Below, piece by piece: positions 35,301-44,680 of a stretch of DNA of 64,000 bases. Source of the DNA: Paenibacillus sp. YN15 (GTDB lineage Bacteria > Bacillota > Bacilli > Paenibacillales > NBRC-103111). The notes below the pieces were generated by a model. It made no database searches and was not told where the DNA came from. It saw only the letters and a list, made by a program, of their open reading frames with translations. The first letter of the stretch is position 1, and each line of letters opens with the position of its first letter. The translations under genes were made by a program, and so were the position numbers. The stretch covers positions 62,255 through 126,254 of the forward strand of contig NZ_QMFA01000016.1 of NCBI RefSeq assembly GCF_003285005.1. Direction: 5' to 3'.

Positions 35301-36411
35301 GATTCAGGCTCCATTCGGAATACAAGCCGTCCAGGCAGCCCGGATATTTGTCCGCTCCGCAATAGCGGGCCGGCAGTATCGTGCCGGCGATAGCGGGAAA
35401 ATCTACGGCAGCCAGACGGTCGGCGCAGCTTCTCCAGAAGCTCAGAACCGGCCTGCCGAATCCTTCCCGGGCGGCTTCGCGAAACCGGGCGAACTCCGCC
35501 GCATTCAACAGGAACGTTCCCTCCGGCCGGGGCGGAACGCCTCCTGCGGGGCAAATCTTCATCAGATCGGCGGGAATTGACCGCGGTGTGTCCGTCCACG
35601 GCTTCGTCCGCTTTACTTTGGCGATGGTATACATGACAAGGGTAGCGGGCACGCCTGGCTGCGACGGTCCGTTCCGCCTGAGCTCGATTGAGATGCTTGC
35701 CAGACGCTTCGCTTCTTCCGGCAGCACAAACAAGGCTTTGACCAGCTTGCCTTCCCCGTTCTGCCAGTCGCCTGTCACCGTGCTGCCGTCGATCAGGAAG
35801 CGCGGCCTCCATTGCAGCTGCGGCGCGGCTGTTCCGTAAAATTCCAAAGCCCGGAATCCCTCAAGCGTGATGCTCAGCTCCCGATGAATTGTCGGACAGG
35901 AGGCAGAGGATTCCAGCAGTCTCCAGCTTCCGCCCGCATAGCTTCCCTGCTTGCCGGAAATTGGCCCGGAAGCCCGCCATTGGGGAAACTGGCTAAGGTA
36001 GTCCATATACTGATAGTCGATGACCGTCTCGTCGTCATATACCTTGATTTCCATATTCGTCGGCAGCGCTTCAAAGTCCGCAATCCCCACGCCGCTGTTT
36101 CCATAACCGTCCCGAAGCCGACGAAGGATAAGACCGGTTGCCCGGTCCCATCCTTGCGGCGTTCCGCGTTTTGTCCAATTGTCCAGATCCAGCTGGAAAA
36201 AGGTTGTTCCGGCCCAATCGGCGCGAATTTCGGGAATGGCATAAGCGTTCTGTTCATCGGGGGCAAGCAGCACAATCTCGTATGCTTCATGCTGGGGGCT
36301 GTCTGCTTCCAGCGTAAGCCGGATGCTTCTCGCTTCCCCGAATTCAGGCGGACAGATGAAGGAATAACGCTGTTCCTCCTTCGTCCCGCTTTCTTCCCGC
36401 ATAATCGTCAT
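32365..36411 (-). CDS. Heparinase II/III-like polysaccharide lyase, 1348 aa
   Basis: The protein has no signal peptide and so should be cytoplasmic, unusual for its size. The centre shows an alpha-barrel with SDGGCAEGTAYWMYSLEVG near residue 533, carrying a likely catalytic Tyr, and then a beta-sandwich with GPHRPGGHTQLDRGALLIE near 693, the metal/His segment of the heparinase II/III superfamily. About 300 residues precede this core, and more than 400 residues of beta-rich sequence follow it. Known heparinase-type lyases are usually 600-800 aa, so this is roughly double. GGAGGT lies ten bases before the ATG. The gene sits between a secreted beta-helix protein and GH88, so the substrate is probably an imported uronic-acid oligosaccharide. 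It cannot be assigned to a precise PL family from sequence. Confidence 0.78.
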   Translation of the reverse strand: MTIMREESGTKEEQRYSFICPPEFGEARSIRLTLEADSPQHEAYEIVLLAPDEQNAYAIPEIRADWAGTTFFQLDLDNWTKRGTPQGWDRATGLILRRLRDGYGNSGVGIADFEALPTNMEIKVYDDETVIDYQYMDYLSQFPQWRASGPISGKQGSYAGGSWRLLESSASCPTIHRELSITLEGFRALEFYGTAAPQLQWRPRFLIDGSTVTGDWQNGEGKLVKALFVLPEEAKRLASISIELRRNGPSQPGVPATLVMYTIAKVKRTKPWTDTPRSIPADLMKICPAGGVPPRPEGTFLLNAAEFARFREAAREGFGRPVLSFWRSCADRLAAVDFPAIAGTILPARYCGADKYPGCLDGLYSEWSLNLHTNMDFGLAWSLKVLTRAYLADGRPSYGETLARLLIAVCSIEKWLWVHVGSFPNGAKQDLPFAKEIAPDVAEAYDAVRHLLSPAQREYALDAIVFKGLYPTHDYVRRNPSVMSMNQGLVYAATLGLGAMPLLRDRPQLQAIFDDAERWLYAALDGYLFSDGGCAEGTAYWMYSLEVGSRFLAALAKQNPRRFREKLPEGARRTMEYPIYLRSNSFLDGSGALARVGVNINDRGSPLFDLKLPACLLAKYADSEAARKWLAGLELDLELLWCWPDSREELGEGLGGEPLGRLFPVSGFIVSRSGYEFGDFLVLQQNGPHRPGGHTQLDRGALLIECYGEQLGLDSGTISYEDPRSARLKDTDLHPHTITIGDSARQRMFGPGGEPAAQVTRYLHSPAADYNRADLTVGYPELTLYERDLFYFRPHLLLCIDRMEAEQPFAAHYHLNSEGVTTVEGSRAVSSASFSKLVSRFLPPPDASGPMSVWPTNSRALNHHVDLTFAAAEGTCRQIAAVHEVLQQGEEEAFLDAAKDGGLLTIRKRNTMIVFACQAGSEPIENGWFRSDGRYAYVIYEKDEPSGFGVVDGTYLSVKGNDHGTGNGFGLVCGTTLCAFAEIRKDGRLVLAPSAGKEEKLRVSLPPGFAEDRRIFGCSPSGSGTVREPEDIQWEPAAGSAGLPGAVSFRLPEDTGDAQWILIGGAPPAMPLQAEACTVEVAVDGATFPSGTRVPYGHTPRRIEAVLHSPNVPFDRELLEISLDGRDMAKLAAVRWSEANRTVKVAVDIPPDGGALDRSRHAHSLSVRAVNSGIGKRQAHAFVQFYTEIAGAQPIPLTEWPVQIVSGRTVTGWIRPNPQLMTSCYRSGGYPIKACGVEYGDAVHCELGRHAAFEAVYELPALKGSWLFTGAWAIDDGAGVDELPGRATIELAAAGEEAWKASYESPPLKRYGEPAPFSIRLDGAKRMRLRCVQGSSIVLLRPRFTPPD

Positions 36412-36429
36412 GATATGAAGTACCTCCAG

Positions 36430-39400
36430 TTATGGCGCCATCTTATACACCGCAACATCGTCAAAATACAGATTGGACACTTTGCCGCTCCAGATGTCCT
36501 GAATTTTCAGGATCGATACGCCTGCTCTCGTCCGCTGCATGGCGAGAATGCCGTCGATATAGATGTTGACCTTGCCGGGATTTGTGTACAGGTCAAAGAT
36601 AATCTGATGCCAGCCCTCCTGACGCGGTCCTGCCAGATTAAAGTAGTTGCCGTACCGCTCCAGATAGTGGGTGGCCGAGCTGTCGTTTTTTAGTCCGGCG
36701 AAGTAATCGTTCTGGATGGACAGGCCTCCCGACAGACCGGGCGCCCCGCTGTCATAGAACCACGCTTCGACTACGCCGTTGACGCTTTCCGGCAGCGTAT
36801 GGCTGATCGTCTCCACGTCATTGTCGAGCTTGAAGCTGTAGCTGCCGCTGCGCGGACGTTCCGTCACCGGAGCGCTTGGCGTGCCGGACACCGTGGTCCA
36901 TTGGCCCAGCCCGTTTTCGAAGCCGTCGGAGAAATACGTGCCGTTGGCAACAACCGCTATAACAGAAGCGCTTTTTGCCACGCCGTTTCGCGTTACCTCG
37001 GCGGTCAGCTTCGTTACGCCAACTGCAAGCGGCGTAATCGTTCCGTCTGCAGCGATTTCCGCTACGGCGGGATTGGAGCTGGCATAGGTTACAGAGGTGA
37101 CGGATTCAAGAGCCGCCACTGCGCCATTATCCAGGAGCGCCCGTACGCTCAGCTGATAGCTGCCGCCGAGGGCCATGCCGGTAGTGGTGCCGGACAGATC
37201 AATCCGGGCCAGCTGGGGCGAAGCTATAACAATCTGCAGGGACGCGCTTACGGTAATGCCATCCAGCGTGGCCGTCGCTGTAATCACCGCCAGGCCGTCG
37301 GCAATCCCCGTAACCGTACCGTCAGGCTCTACAGTTGCGACCGCCGGATCGCTGCTTGCAAAGCTGATGTCTGCGGCGCTCAGATCGATCGGCTGTCCGC
37401 CCGCATAACCGGTCAGGGACAGGTGGGCGCTGTCACCGGCTGCGATGGACGGGTAATCGGTGGCGATCTCAAGCCGGGCCAGCTGCGGTGTTTCCTCCGT
37501 GACCGTCACTTGGCTGACGGATGCGGCCGCCGCCGTATCGACAGCGGAGTAGACGCCGAAGCCGGCCAGCATGCTGTCATCCATGACAACGGTCGAAACC
37601 TCCTTGTATTTCACCCAGCTTCCGTTTTCCTTGTAATAGGAGACGAACACGTCACCTTCCCGCGCCAGCTTGATCTCCGTCGGGAAGCTTAGGACTTTTC
37701 CGGACACGTACGATGTAGTTCCGCCGTCAATGGTACGGTAAGTCATCTGCAGCCCGCCGCCGGGTGTGACCCTCAGCATGACGTTTTTGGAATTCGCGCC
37801 GGGGCTATCCCGCAGCATGATCCCCACTGCCGCATTCGTATTGATGTCCTCCATGGAGTCCAGGGTCGCGCTGATGGACACCACCGACCAAGTTCTGCTG
37901 CGAGTCACTTCCCGGGAGACGAACACGAAGTCGTCCGCCGTTCCCCAGACGTTCCCGCTGCCGAGCAGATCGAACTGGCCATCATGCTCCGCAGCATACC
38001 CGTTGCCGGTGCCGTACCTCGATACGCTCCACGGCGGGGGCACATCGTCATCGGCCAGAACAATAACGGGCAGCATGCGGCTCAACAGGATGCCGTCCAG
38101 CTCGATCCGTGCCGCTGCGGTTGCCTTGCCGCCTGCCAGCCCGTGAACGACGCCGTCCGGTCCGACTGCCGCAATTGCAGGGTCGCTGCTCTCATATGTT
38201 ATGGTTGCCGCAGACAAATCGGCCGTTGATCCGTCACTCATTGTTCCGGCAAGCTGCAAAGCTGCGGATTGGCCGACGGGGATGAAGCCGGAAGCGCCGC
38301 TTTGACTGGCAAAGGCCAGGGTCATGCCGGAAAGGACGTTGTCCATTACGCGGAGGGTCAAGGTGTCCTGCAGCGTCACGCCATCCTTCGAGACGGTAGC
38401 GGTGATGGTGGCTGTCCCCAAAGCTTGGGCCGTCACCGTTCCGTCTACCGCAACTGTCACCACCGAATCGTCGCTGCTGGCATATTGGATATCCAGCGAA
38501 GCGGAGTCGTAATATTGGCCGAACTGGGAACGGACCTTCGTCTGCAGCTCAAGGGATTGCTCCGGCAGAAGAGCCGTCTGCGCAGCCGTAAGCTCCATGG
38601 TGCCCAGCCTGTCGCCTACGATAATGTCAATCGCAGACGAGCGGGTGACGCCGGCCAGGGTTGCGGTGACGGCAATCCTGGCCACGCCTGCCTGGAACGC
38701 CAGGACAGCGCCGGATGCATCAACAGCGGCAACTGCAGGATTGTCACTGGCATACGAAAGTGTTGCACTGGTCAAATCAAGCACATACCCGTTTACCGAC
38801 CTGGCGCTGGTTTCCAGCCCCAGCGAGCTGTTCGCTTCCAGATTAACGCTGGCAGCGGAACTGCCGTCCGCAGATATGGACAGGGCCGCAAGCGAATCAT
38901 CCGGATCGGAAAAGGGAAAATCGGGAAGCAGGCCGATTGACGCGTAATCGATGTCCGTAAATCCCAGCGAGTATGCAGGCGAATCATAGCGCAGCCGGTA
39001 GTCTCCATTATCCGCATCGACAAATTGGGGATTGACGGTAAGCGAATGCTGGTCGTAGGCGGTCTGCCAACTGGAGAAGCTTCGGTCAATGGGCCATCCC
39101 TTGACCTTGTAGCTGCCGCTGCTGTTGTAGATCAGGTTGTTGTCGGCGGCCTGAATCAGACTGTCGCCCCATTTGTTGAACGTGTACACGTTGCTGCTTC
39201 CGCCCGCAGTATCGAACTGGTAGAAGATGTTGTTCTTCACCGTCAGCGCTTCGTTGTCGTAATAGGTGCCGACAACGCCTCCACCGGTGGTTGCCCGGCT
39301 GTCCGCCACAACGTTGTTGGTGACGATGTCATTTTTGCCGGCCTGCCAGATGGCGTCCTTCAGCAATCCGCCGGAGGCTGCCACATGATCGATCAGATTA

Positions 39401-41001
39401 TGGGTAACCAGAACTTGATCCGAATCCCGGTCCATATAGACGCTCATGCCGAAAAACTTGCTGAAGCCAGTATCGTGGACCCGGTTGTTGCGGACCACAT
39501 TCCCGCTGCCCGTACCGGCCGAATAGATTACGCCGCCGTCCGCCGTATCCTTCATGCCGTCGAACAGATCGTTGTATTCGATCACGTTGTTGCGCGTATG
39601 CAGGAAGTCAAACAGATTGTCTTCGGTAACGGGAATACCGTCGATGGTTTGCCCGAGATAGGTATCATACCAGCCTGTGCTGAATGAAATGCAGAACCGG
39701 GGCGAATTGTGAATCCGGTTGTGGGAGATGAGATTATCGCCGCTCAGGGTCAGCGTAATGCCGGAACCCGTACCTACCAACTGACCCACATCGTGAATAT
39801 GATTGTTCGTGACCTGATTGCTGCGGTTGATGTACCGGCTGGCCTTGGGCCCGATGAACCGGACTCCGGTAAAGCCGGTATCGTAAATCAGGTTGCCGTA
39901 GATGATATTGTTCTGGGCGTACCCGTTCAGGAAAATGCCGTTTAATCCGGTGCCGTGAATTTGCGAGCCCCGGATGGTGATATGGTCTGCATTTTCCATA
40001 TAGATGGCGCCGTCCTGGGTGCTGGCCTTAAGCGAATACTCCGCGTCCGTCTCCTGAATGTTGAGCCCCTCCAGACGGATGGTGCTTACCCGCGAGGCTT
40101 CGGAGCTGCCGATAAACTCGAAGATGCGCTTCGTGTACGGAATCTCCACTCCTTCAGGCGCCCCATTATCCCGTGGCCAATAGTACAGATCGCCGGCCGC
40201 CCGGTCCAAATAATATTCGCCCGGGGCGTCCAGCAGCTCCAGCGCCCCCTGCACGTAATACCGGGAGCCCGCCGCCATATTGTAGGTGGTGGAGGATTTC
40301 AGAGCGACGGTGTTCTGCGCGTAGTCGATAGTCTTGACTTCAACGGTCTGGTTGTCGTAATTCAGGCTGCCCCCCGACCACAGATAAACCTGCAGATCGG
40401 CGGGGTTGGCCACCGCCGGAAGCTCGCCGGGAGCAAAGCCGAATTTGGACTTGGGCGCTGCGGCATCTTGAGAAGCGACGGACAGGTAATCTTCGTTGGG
40501 ATACCGGGCCGAAATGAGCCGGTCGCCTTGCTCATACAGCGTGGAGAACGTTCGGCCCGTTCCGATGTGAGCTTTGTAGATGTGTCCGTTATAAGACTCC
40601 CACCCGGAGACCGGCATACCGCCGCTGATAATGGGCTCCTCGCCGGGGTAGTTGCGGTACACCACTTCATAACCGTTCATTCCGGAGTCGGCTTCGGTGA
40701 AGCGGACGGGGTTGTTCTGACGGTACACCCCGCCGCGCAAATAAACGGCAATATCGCCAGTCATAGAGGGATTCAAGCTGCGGACGGCGTCCCTGGCCCT
40801 TTGGATGGTGGCGAAGGGAGCGGCGATGGTGCCCGGATTCCCGTCATTTCCGTCCGGTGAGACGTACAACGCAGTCGGCATCCCAGTTGCCGGCGTCTCC
40901 GCTGCCGCCGTCCCCAAATGGCCGAATCCGAAAAAGACAAGACCCAACATGATGCAGAATCTCAGGAGCTTTGCAGAAGCTTTGCCGGTGAAGCGCAGCA
41001 T
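36430..41001 (-). CDS. Secreted right-handed beta-helix protein with Ig-like (Big_2) repeats
   Basis: This 1523-aa protein starts with a signal peptide (about 1-34). A right-handed beta-helix follows (about 45-700), with LYVSPDGNDGNPGTIAAPFATI at its cap, cited as PDGNDGNPGT, and many Asn-ladder turns such as RGSQIHGTGLNGIFLNG. Three Big_2 domains come next (about 704-984, each with an YASSDxxVVxV-type strand), then a concanavalin-like sandwich (about 985-1165), two more Big_2 domains (to about 1360), and a C-terminal jelly-roll (SDGFENGLGQW to the end). The beta-helix resembles PL6/pectate-lyase-like or mannuronan-modifying enzymes. AAGGAGG precedes the ATG. No SLH, LPXTG or other anchor is seen, so it is probably released. 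It is likely the extracellular polymer-cutting or binding step of this locus. Confidence 0.82.
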   Translation of the reverse strand: MLRFTGKASAKLLRFCIMLGLVFFGFGHLGTAAAETPATGMPTALYVSPDGNDGNPGTIAAPFATIQRARDAVRSLNPSMTGDIAVYLRGGVYRQNNPVRFTEADSGMNGYEVVYRNYPGEEPIISGGMPVSGWESYNGHIYKAHIGTGRTFSTLYEQGDRLISARYPNEDYLSVASQDAAAPKSKFGFAPGELPAVANPADLQVYLWSGGSLNYDNQTVEVKTIDYAQNTVALKSSTTYNMAAGSRYYVQGALELLDAPGEYYLDRAAGDLYYWPRDNGAPEGVEIPYTKRIFEFIGSSEASRVSTIRLEGLNIQETDAEYSLKASTQDGAIYMENADHITIRGSQIHGTGLNGIFLNGYAQNNIIYGNLIYDTGFTGVRFIGPKASRYINRSNQVTNNHIHDVGQLVGTGSGITLTLSGDNLISHNRIHNSPRFCISFSTGWYDTYLGQTIDGIPVTEDNLFDFLHTRNNVIEYNDLFDGMKDTADGGVIYSAGTGSGNVVRNNRVHDTGFSKFFGMSVYMDRDSDQVLVTHNLIDHVAASGGLLKDAIWQAGKNDIVTNNVVADSRATTGGGVVGTYYDNEALTVKNNIFYQFDTAGGSSNVYTFNKWGDSLIQAADNNLIYNSSGSYKVKGWPIDRSFSSWQTAYDQHSLTVNPQFVDADNGDYRLRYDSPAYSLGFTDIDYASIGLLPDFPFSDPDDSLAALSISADGSSAASVNLEANSSLGLETSARSVNGYVLDLTSATLSYASDNPAVAAVDASGAVLAFQAGVARIAVTATLAGVTRSSAIDIIVGDRLGTMELTAAQTALLPEQSLELQTKVRSQFGQYYDSASLDIQYASSDDSVVTVAVDGTVTAQALGTATITATVSKDGVTLQDTLTLRVMDNVLSGMTLAFASQSGASGFIPVGQSAALQLAGTMSDGSTADLSAATITYESSDPAIAAVGPDGVVHGLAGGKATAAARIELDGILLSRMLPVIVLADDDVPPPWSVSRYGTGNGYAAEHDGQFDLLGSGNVWGTADDFVFVSREVTRSRTWSVVSISATLDSMEDINTNAAVGIMLRDSPGANSKNVMLRVTPGGGLQMTYRTIDGGTTSYVSGKVLSFPTEIKLAREGDVFVSYYKENGSWVKYKEVSTVVMDDSMLAGFGVYSAVDTAAAASVSQVTVTEETPQLARLEIATDYPSIAAGDSAHLSLTGYAGGQPIDLSAADISFASSDPAVATVEPDGTVTGIADGLAVITATATLDGITVSASLQIVIASPQLARIDLSGTTTGMALGGSYQLSVRALLDNGAVAALESVTSVTYASSNPAVAEIAADGTITPLAVGVTKLTAEVTRNGVAKSASVIAVVANGTYFSDGFENGLGQWTTVSGTPSAPVTERPRSGSYSFKLDNDVETISHTLPESVNGVVEAWFYDSGAPGLSGGLSIQNDYFAGLKNDSSATHYLERYGNYFNLAGPRQEGWHQIIFDLYTNPGKVNIYIDGILAMQRTRAGVSILKIQDIWSGKVSNLYFDDVAVYKMAP

Positions 41002-41024
41002 GCGATAACCTCCTTTATTCCGAA

Positions 41025-42521
41025 TTATTTATTTTTCGCCATCCATCCGTCCAATTGCTTCTGAATTTCCGCCATTACCTTGTCTTTGCCGGCAGCCTTC
41101 ATCTTGTCCTCGCGCAGCTTCAGCACTTTGTCCACATCATCCAGTCCGTTGTTCAGAACCGGGTCGGTTTCCGTACGGATGGCTGTGATTTGGGCCAGTT
41201 CGTTTTCAACAGGCGTCCGGTCGAAGGTAAAGCCGATCAGCGGGTCGATAGTTGCGGAATCGTTTATCTTCTGGGTCTTCTCCCAGACATCATCCGATTG
41301 TCCCGGAATCAGATAGCTGTTAAATGCATTGCCGAACAGGTAGCCGGAGAAGGCGTAAGCGCCTGCAATCGGTTCGATGTGCGTGTTGGACACCTTCTTG
41401 TAATCCTGGCCCTCAATGCCCCACGCCAGCAGGTTGAACAGCTCTTTGTCCGTGTTGACCAGATTCAGCAGCATCACGGCTCTTTCCGGATTTTTGGAGG
41501 TGGCGCTGATGGCGTTGATCGCGGCTTGAACGGTCCCCTGTTTGGTTACCGGATCACTGTAAGGCATAATCGCCACGTCGAAGCCGTTCTGCTTCTTGAG
41601 GCTGGCTTCCACATCGGGGGATATGGAGGTGTAGCGGCTGAAGATTTTGCCGCCCTTGATCAACGGAGATTCATCCTTCAGCGTCGCCACATCCTGCGGG
41701 AAGAAGCCCTTCTGATACCAATCGCGGAAGATTTTATAGTTCTCCGCATAATCTGTTGTCGTCGGGTCGTACACCTTGCCCGTCTTCATGTCGACGGCAA
41801 AGCCTTCAATGAGTGGCGTAAACGGCACGAACATGTTATTGATGCCTTGGCGGAGCGGCGAAACGCCCGGCTCGCCATCCTTGATCTTCTGGTAGATCGG
41901 CGTCAGATCGGCGGTTTTCTTAACGGTGCTCAGGTCAATCTGGTATTTGTCCACCAGATCCTTCTTGAACCACAAGCCGTTTTGGCCGGAAATGGACTGC
42001 TTGGAAGGGATGCCATAGATTTTTCCGTTGATTCTCACCGAATCCCAAACCTGCTTGCTGAACAGCCCCTGCAGATCCGGGTATTTTGCCAGCAGGTCGT
42101 CAATCGGGAGGTAGGCGCCTTTGCTCACATTGTTCAAATAAGTGTTGGTCCAGGCTGCCGTGTAGGCAATGTCGTACTCCTCATTGGCAGACATGACAAG
42201 CTGCATCTTCTGATTGTAATCCCCCGGCGCGACGAATTTGATTTCGAGCGTGGCATTTATTTTGCTCTGAATGATTTCGTTGACCTTCTTGATAACGGAA
42301 CTGGCGTTTTTCGGCTCGGAGCCCCGTTGGTACCACGTCAGCTTGACCGGGTTCAGCTTTGCTGCATCTGTGGGAGCGGCAGCGCTTGCCTGTGGCGCGG
42401 TGCTTGTCTGCGGGGCTGAGCTTGCTTCCTCCTTGCCCTCCGAGCAGCCTGTCATCGCCAGCATCATTCCCGCCAGCGCCGCCGCAGGCAGTCCCAATTT
42501 CCAATTGACCTTAATCTGCAT
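41025..42521 (-). CDS. Extracellular sugar-binding lipoprotein, system C
   Basis: This 498-aa binding protein has lipobox AMTGC (Cys26), an Ala/Ser/Thr-rich linker and a sugar-binding domain with KLTWYQRGSEPKNASSV at its mature start. AAAGGGGA lies ahead of the ATG. It follows the two permeases with a gap of about 97 bases and precedes the beta-helix gene by 23 bases, so all belong to one operon. It probably captures oligosaccharides released outside the cell. Confidence 0.9.
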   Translation of the reverse strand: MQIKVNWKLGLPAAALAGMMLAMTGCSEGKEEASSAPQTSTAPQASAAAPTDAAKLNPVKLTWYQRGSEPKNASSVIKKVNEIIQSKINATLEIKFVAPGDYNQKMQLVMSANEEYDIAYTAAWTNTYLNNVSKGAYLPIDDLLAKYPDLQGLFSKQVWDSVRINGKIYGIPSKQSISGQNGLWFKKDLVDKYQIDLSTVKKTADLTPIYQKIKDGEPGVSPLRQGINNMFVPFTPLIEGFAVDMKTGKVYDPTTTDYAENYKIFRDWYQKGFFPQDVATLKDESPLIKGGKIFSRYTSISPDVEASLKKQNGFDVAIMPYSDPVTKQGTVQAAINAISATSKNPERAVMLLNLVNTDKELFNLLAWGIEGQDYKKVSNTHIEPIAGAYAFSGYLFGNAFNSYLIPGQSDDVWEKTQKINDSATIDPLIGFTFDRTPVENELAQITAIRTETDPVLNNGLDDVDKVLKLREDKMKAAGKDKVMAEIQKQLDGWMAKNK

Positions 42522-42618
42522 GTTCGATCAATCCCCTTTATTAGTTTATAAGTTTATATCTTAAAATCGGCGGCATTTGCAGCCAATCTTAATTTGCCTT
42601 GCGGGCAGCCGCTTCCTG

Positions 42619-43518
42619 CTACCCCTTTACCGCTCCGACCGTCAGCCCCCGGGCAAAATATTTCTGGAAGAAGGGAAACACAAACAGCATCGGACCGATG
42701 GTCAGAATACACATGGCCATTCTTGTGCTCTCGGTTGGCAGATTGGCCAACTGGTTGGCATCAACCGGCACATTGTTCTGCATGTTCTGCAGAATCTCCT
42801 GGATGTTCTGCATCATGACCTGCAGCAAATACTGCAGCGGGTACATATTCTGTTTGTCGATGAACAGCAGCGCATGGAACCAGGAATTCCAGTAAGCCAG
42901 CAATTGAAACAGGCCCACTGTCGCCAGTACCGGCGTGGACAGCGGAAGAATGATTCGCCAGTAGATCCGCAGTTCTCCCGCGCCGTCGATTGTGGCCGAT
43001 TCGACCAGGGATTCGGGAAGCTGCTGGAAGAAGGTGCGCATGAGAAACATGTACCAGACATTTCCTACAGAAGGAAGGATGAGTGCGGCATAGTTATTTT
43101 GCAAATGAAAATATTTGGTCATCATGATGTAGAACGGCACCAGCCCGCCCGAAAACAGCATCGTGAAGAACAGGTAGAACGTAATGATTCTTCTGTACTT
43201 GAAGTCGGCCCGCGACAGCGGATAGGCGCACATGGAGATCACGGCCAGCGATAGCAGCGTGCCTGTAAAAGCAATGATCCCCGTTACCTTGTACGCGTCT
43301 ACAATGGTCATCGGATTGCTCAGAATATACGAATAAGCGCCAAAATCCAGATGCTTCGGGATCAACCGGTAGCCGTAATCGACCAGATCCTGTTCCCCGG
43401 ATAAGGAAACCGATACGATGGACCATAACGGCAGAATAAACGCCAGGCTGAGCATACAGAAAAAAGCATGGATCAGAATGCGTGATATAGAAAATGGTTG
43501 TTTTGTCCTTGTTGCCAT
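42619..43518 (-). CDS. Carbohydrate ABC transporter permease (YtcP type), system C
   Basis: This 299-aa permease has six spans and an EAA loop near residue 171 (VESATIDGAGELRIYWRII), with the tail KYFARGLTVGAVKG. The start at 43518 (MATRTKQPF) follows AAGGTGA. An in-frame extension to 43596 overlaps the other permease gene and lacks a ribosome site. It forms the channel with the LplB-type subunit encoded just upstream. Confidence 0.92.
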   Translation of the reverse strand: MATRTKQPFSISRILIHAFFCMLSLAFILPLWSIVSVSLSGEQDLVDYGYRLIPKHLDFGAYSYILSNPMTIVDAYKVTGIIAFTGTLLSLAVISMCAYPLSRADFKYRRIITFYLFFTMLFSGGLVPFYIMMTKYFHLQNNYAALILPSVGNVWYMFLMRTFFQQLPESLVESATIDGAGELRIYWRIILPLSTPVLATVGLFQLLAYWNSWFHALLFIDKQNMYPLQYLLQVMMQNIQEILQNMQNNVPVDANQLANLPTESTRMAMCILTIGPMLFVFPFFQKYFARGLTVGAVKG

Positions 43519-43537
43519 ACCCGCTTCACCTTCCCGG

Positions 43538-44446
43538 TCAGAATAAGGAATTGTCCGAATTAATCTTGCGGACAACTGCGTTTGTAGTGACGACAATAAT
43601 CAGGCCCAGCAGCGACTTGACGAAGTCCGCCGCGCTTGACATGCCGATGTTGCCGCTGTACATCAGCGCGCGGAAGATATAGGTGTCCACAACGTCCGTT
43701 GTCGGGAGCAGTGTCGGCGAATTCAACGGCAGCTGATAAAAAAGCCCAAAGTCGGCGGAGAAGATGTGACCGATGTTCAGAATCGTCAGAATCGTCATAA
43801 GCGGATAAAGAAAGGGCAGCATAATGCGGGTCACCATCTGCCATCTTCCGGCTCCGTCAATCCGGGCTGCTTCGAAATAGGTAGGGTCGATGCCAAGCAA
43901 TCCGGCGTAATAGATGACGGCTCCCATGCCAAGTCCCTTCCACAAATTGGCCAGCGGCAGCACGAAGATCCACGCTTTCGCCTCGTTGTACCAATCGAAT
44001 GTCGGCAGTCCTGTCAGCTCCAGCCATTGGTTCAGCATGCCTGACCGGGGATTCAGAAAGGCATAAACCATATAGGCCACCACGACCCAGGATAGAAAAT
44101 GGGGGAAAAACATAATCGTCTGGTACGTTTTCAGCAGCTTTCGGCTGGATATGTGATAGAGCAGCAGCGCCACAGATACCGCCGCCACCAGGTTCAGAAC
44201 AATAAAGACTGCGTTGAAGCCCAGCGTATTGCGGACGATTCGATGTAGATCGGGCGATTGCAGCAGGAAGCGAAAGTTGCTGAAGCCTACCCAATCGCTG
44301 CCGAAGATGCCTTTATTGTACTGATAGCGCTTGAACGCGATAATGATACCGAACATGGGCAAATAATGAAAGACCAAGGTGAGAAAAACCATCGGCAGCG
44401 TGAGCGCAAGCAAAAATCGGTTTTTTCTAAAATCTTTCCATTTCAT
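43538..44446 (-). CDS. Carbohydrate ABC transporter permease (LplB type), system C
   Basis: This 302-aa permease is the first gene of the minus-strand polysaccharide operon. It opens LTLPMVFLTLVFHYLPMFGI (the LplB signature) and has its EAA loop near residue 192 (FEAARIDGAGRWQMVTRIM). AAGGCGG lies 11 bases before the ATG at 44446. The divergent AraC sensor begins about 235 bp away, so the shared gap should hold the operon promoter and the regulator's binding site. No clear -35/-10 pair was recognised for this strand. Confidence 0.92.
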   Translation of the reverse strand: MKWKDFRKNRFLLALTLPMVFLTLVFHYLPMFGIIIAFKRYQYNKGIFGSDWVGFSNFRFLLQSPDLHRIVRNTLGFNAVFIVLNLVAAVSVALLLYHISSRKLLKTYQTIMFFPHFLSWVVVAYMVYAFLNPRSGMLNQWLELTGLPTFDWYNEAKAWIFVLPLANLWKGLGMGAVIYYAGLLGIDPTYFEAARIDGAGRWQMVTRIMLPFLYPLMTILTILNIGHIFSADFGLFYQLPLNSPTLLPTTDVVDTYIFRALMYSGNIGMSSAADFVKSLLGLIIVVTTNAVVRKINSDNSLF

Positions 44447-44612
44447 TCATAGCTTACCGCCTTTCTTGATGTGGTTGGGATATGGGCTTATCGTAAACGC
44501 CTTAGAAGCATTCAGGCTAGGGAGAACATTTTCGAACGGGTTTATTTGGAGGGAATGAGGCAGGTCAAAAAAGAAGAATCGGTTCAAGATCGGGGAATCG
44601 GCGGTCTTTGCC

Positions 44613-44642
44613 TTCCGTTTGAGGCGGGAGGGGCGTTATAAT
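44613..44642 (+). promoter_or_regulatory. Probable promoter of the system C regulator
   Basis: TTCCGT (44613-44618) and a consensus TATAAT (44637-44642) are separated by 18 bases. The predicted transcript start, near 44649, argues for the ATG at 44681 rather than the GTG at 44648 as start codon. Confidence 0.5.
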
Positions 44643-44680
44643 AAACCGTGATCCAAACTTCGAGACGGGTGGGTTGTTGC

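Noticed and set aside
44490-44503. cre site in the system C promoter region
   Set aside because: CGTAAACGCCTTAG differs from the consensus at about four positions, too weak to report as a feature.
44648-44680. GTG start for the system C regulator
   Set aside because: A consensus -10 lies between it and the only plausible ribosome site, so transcripts would begin too late to use it.
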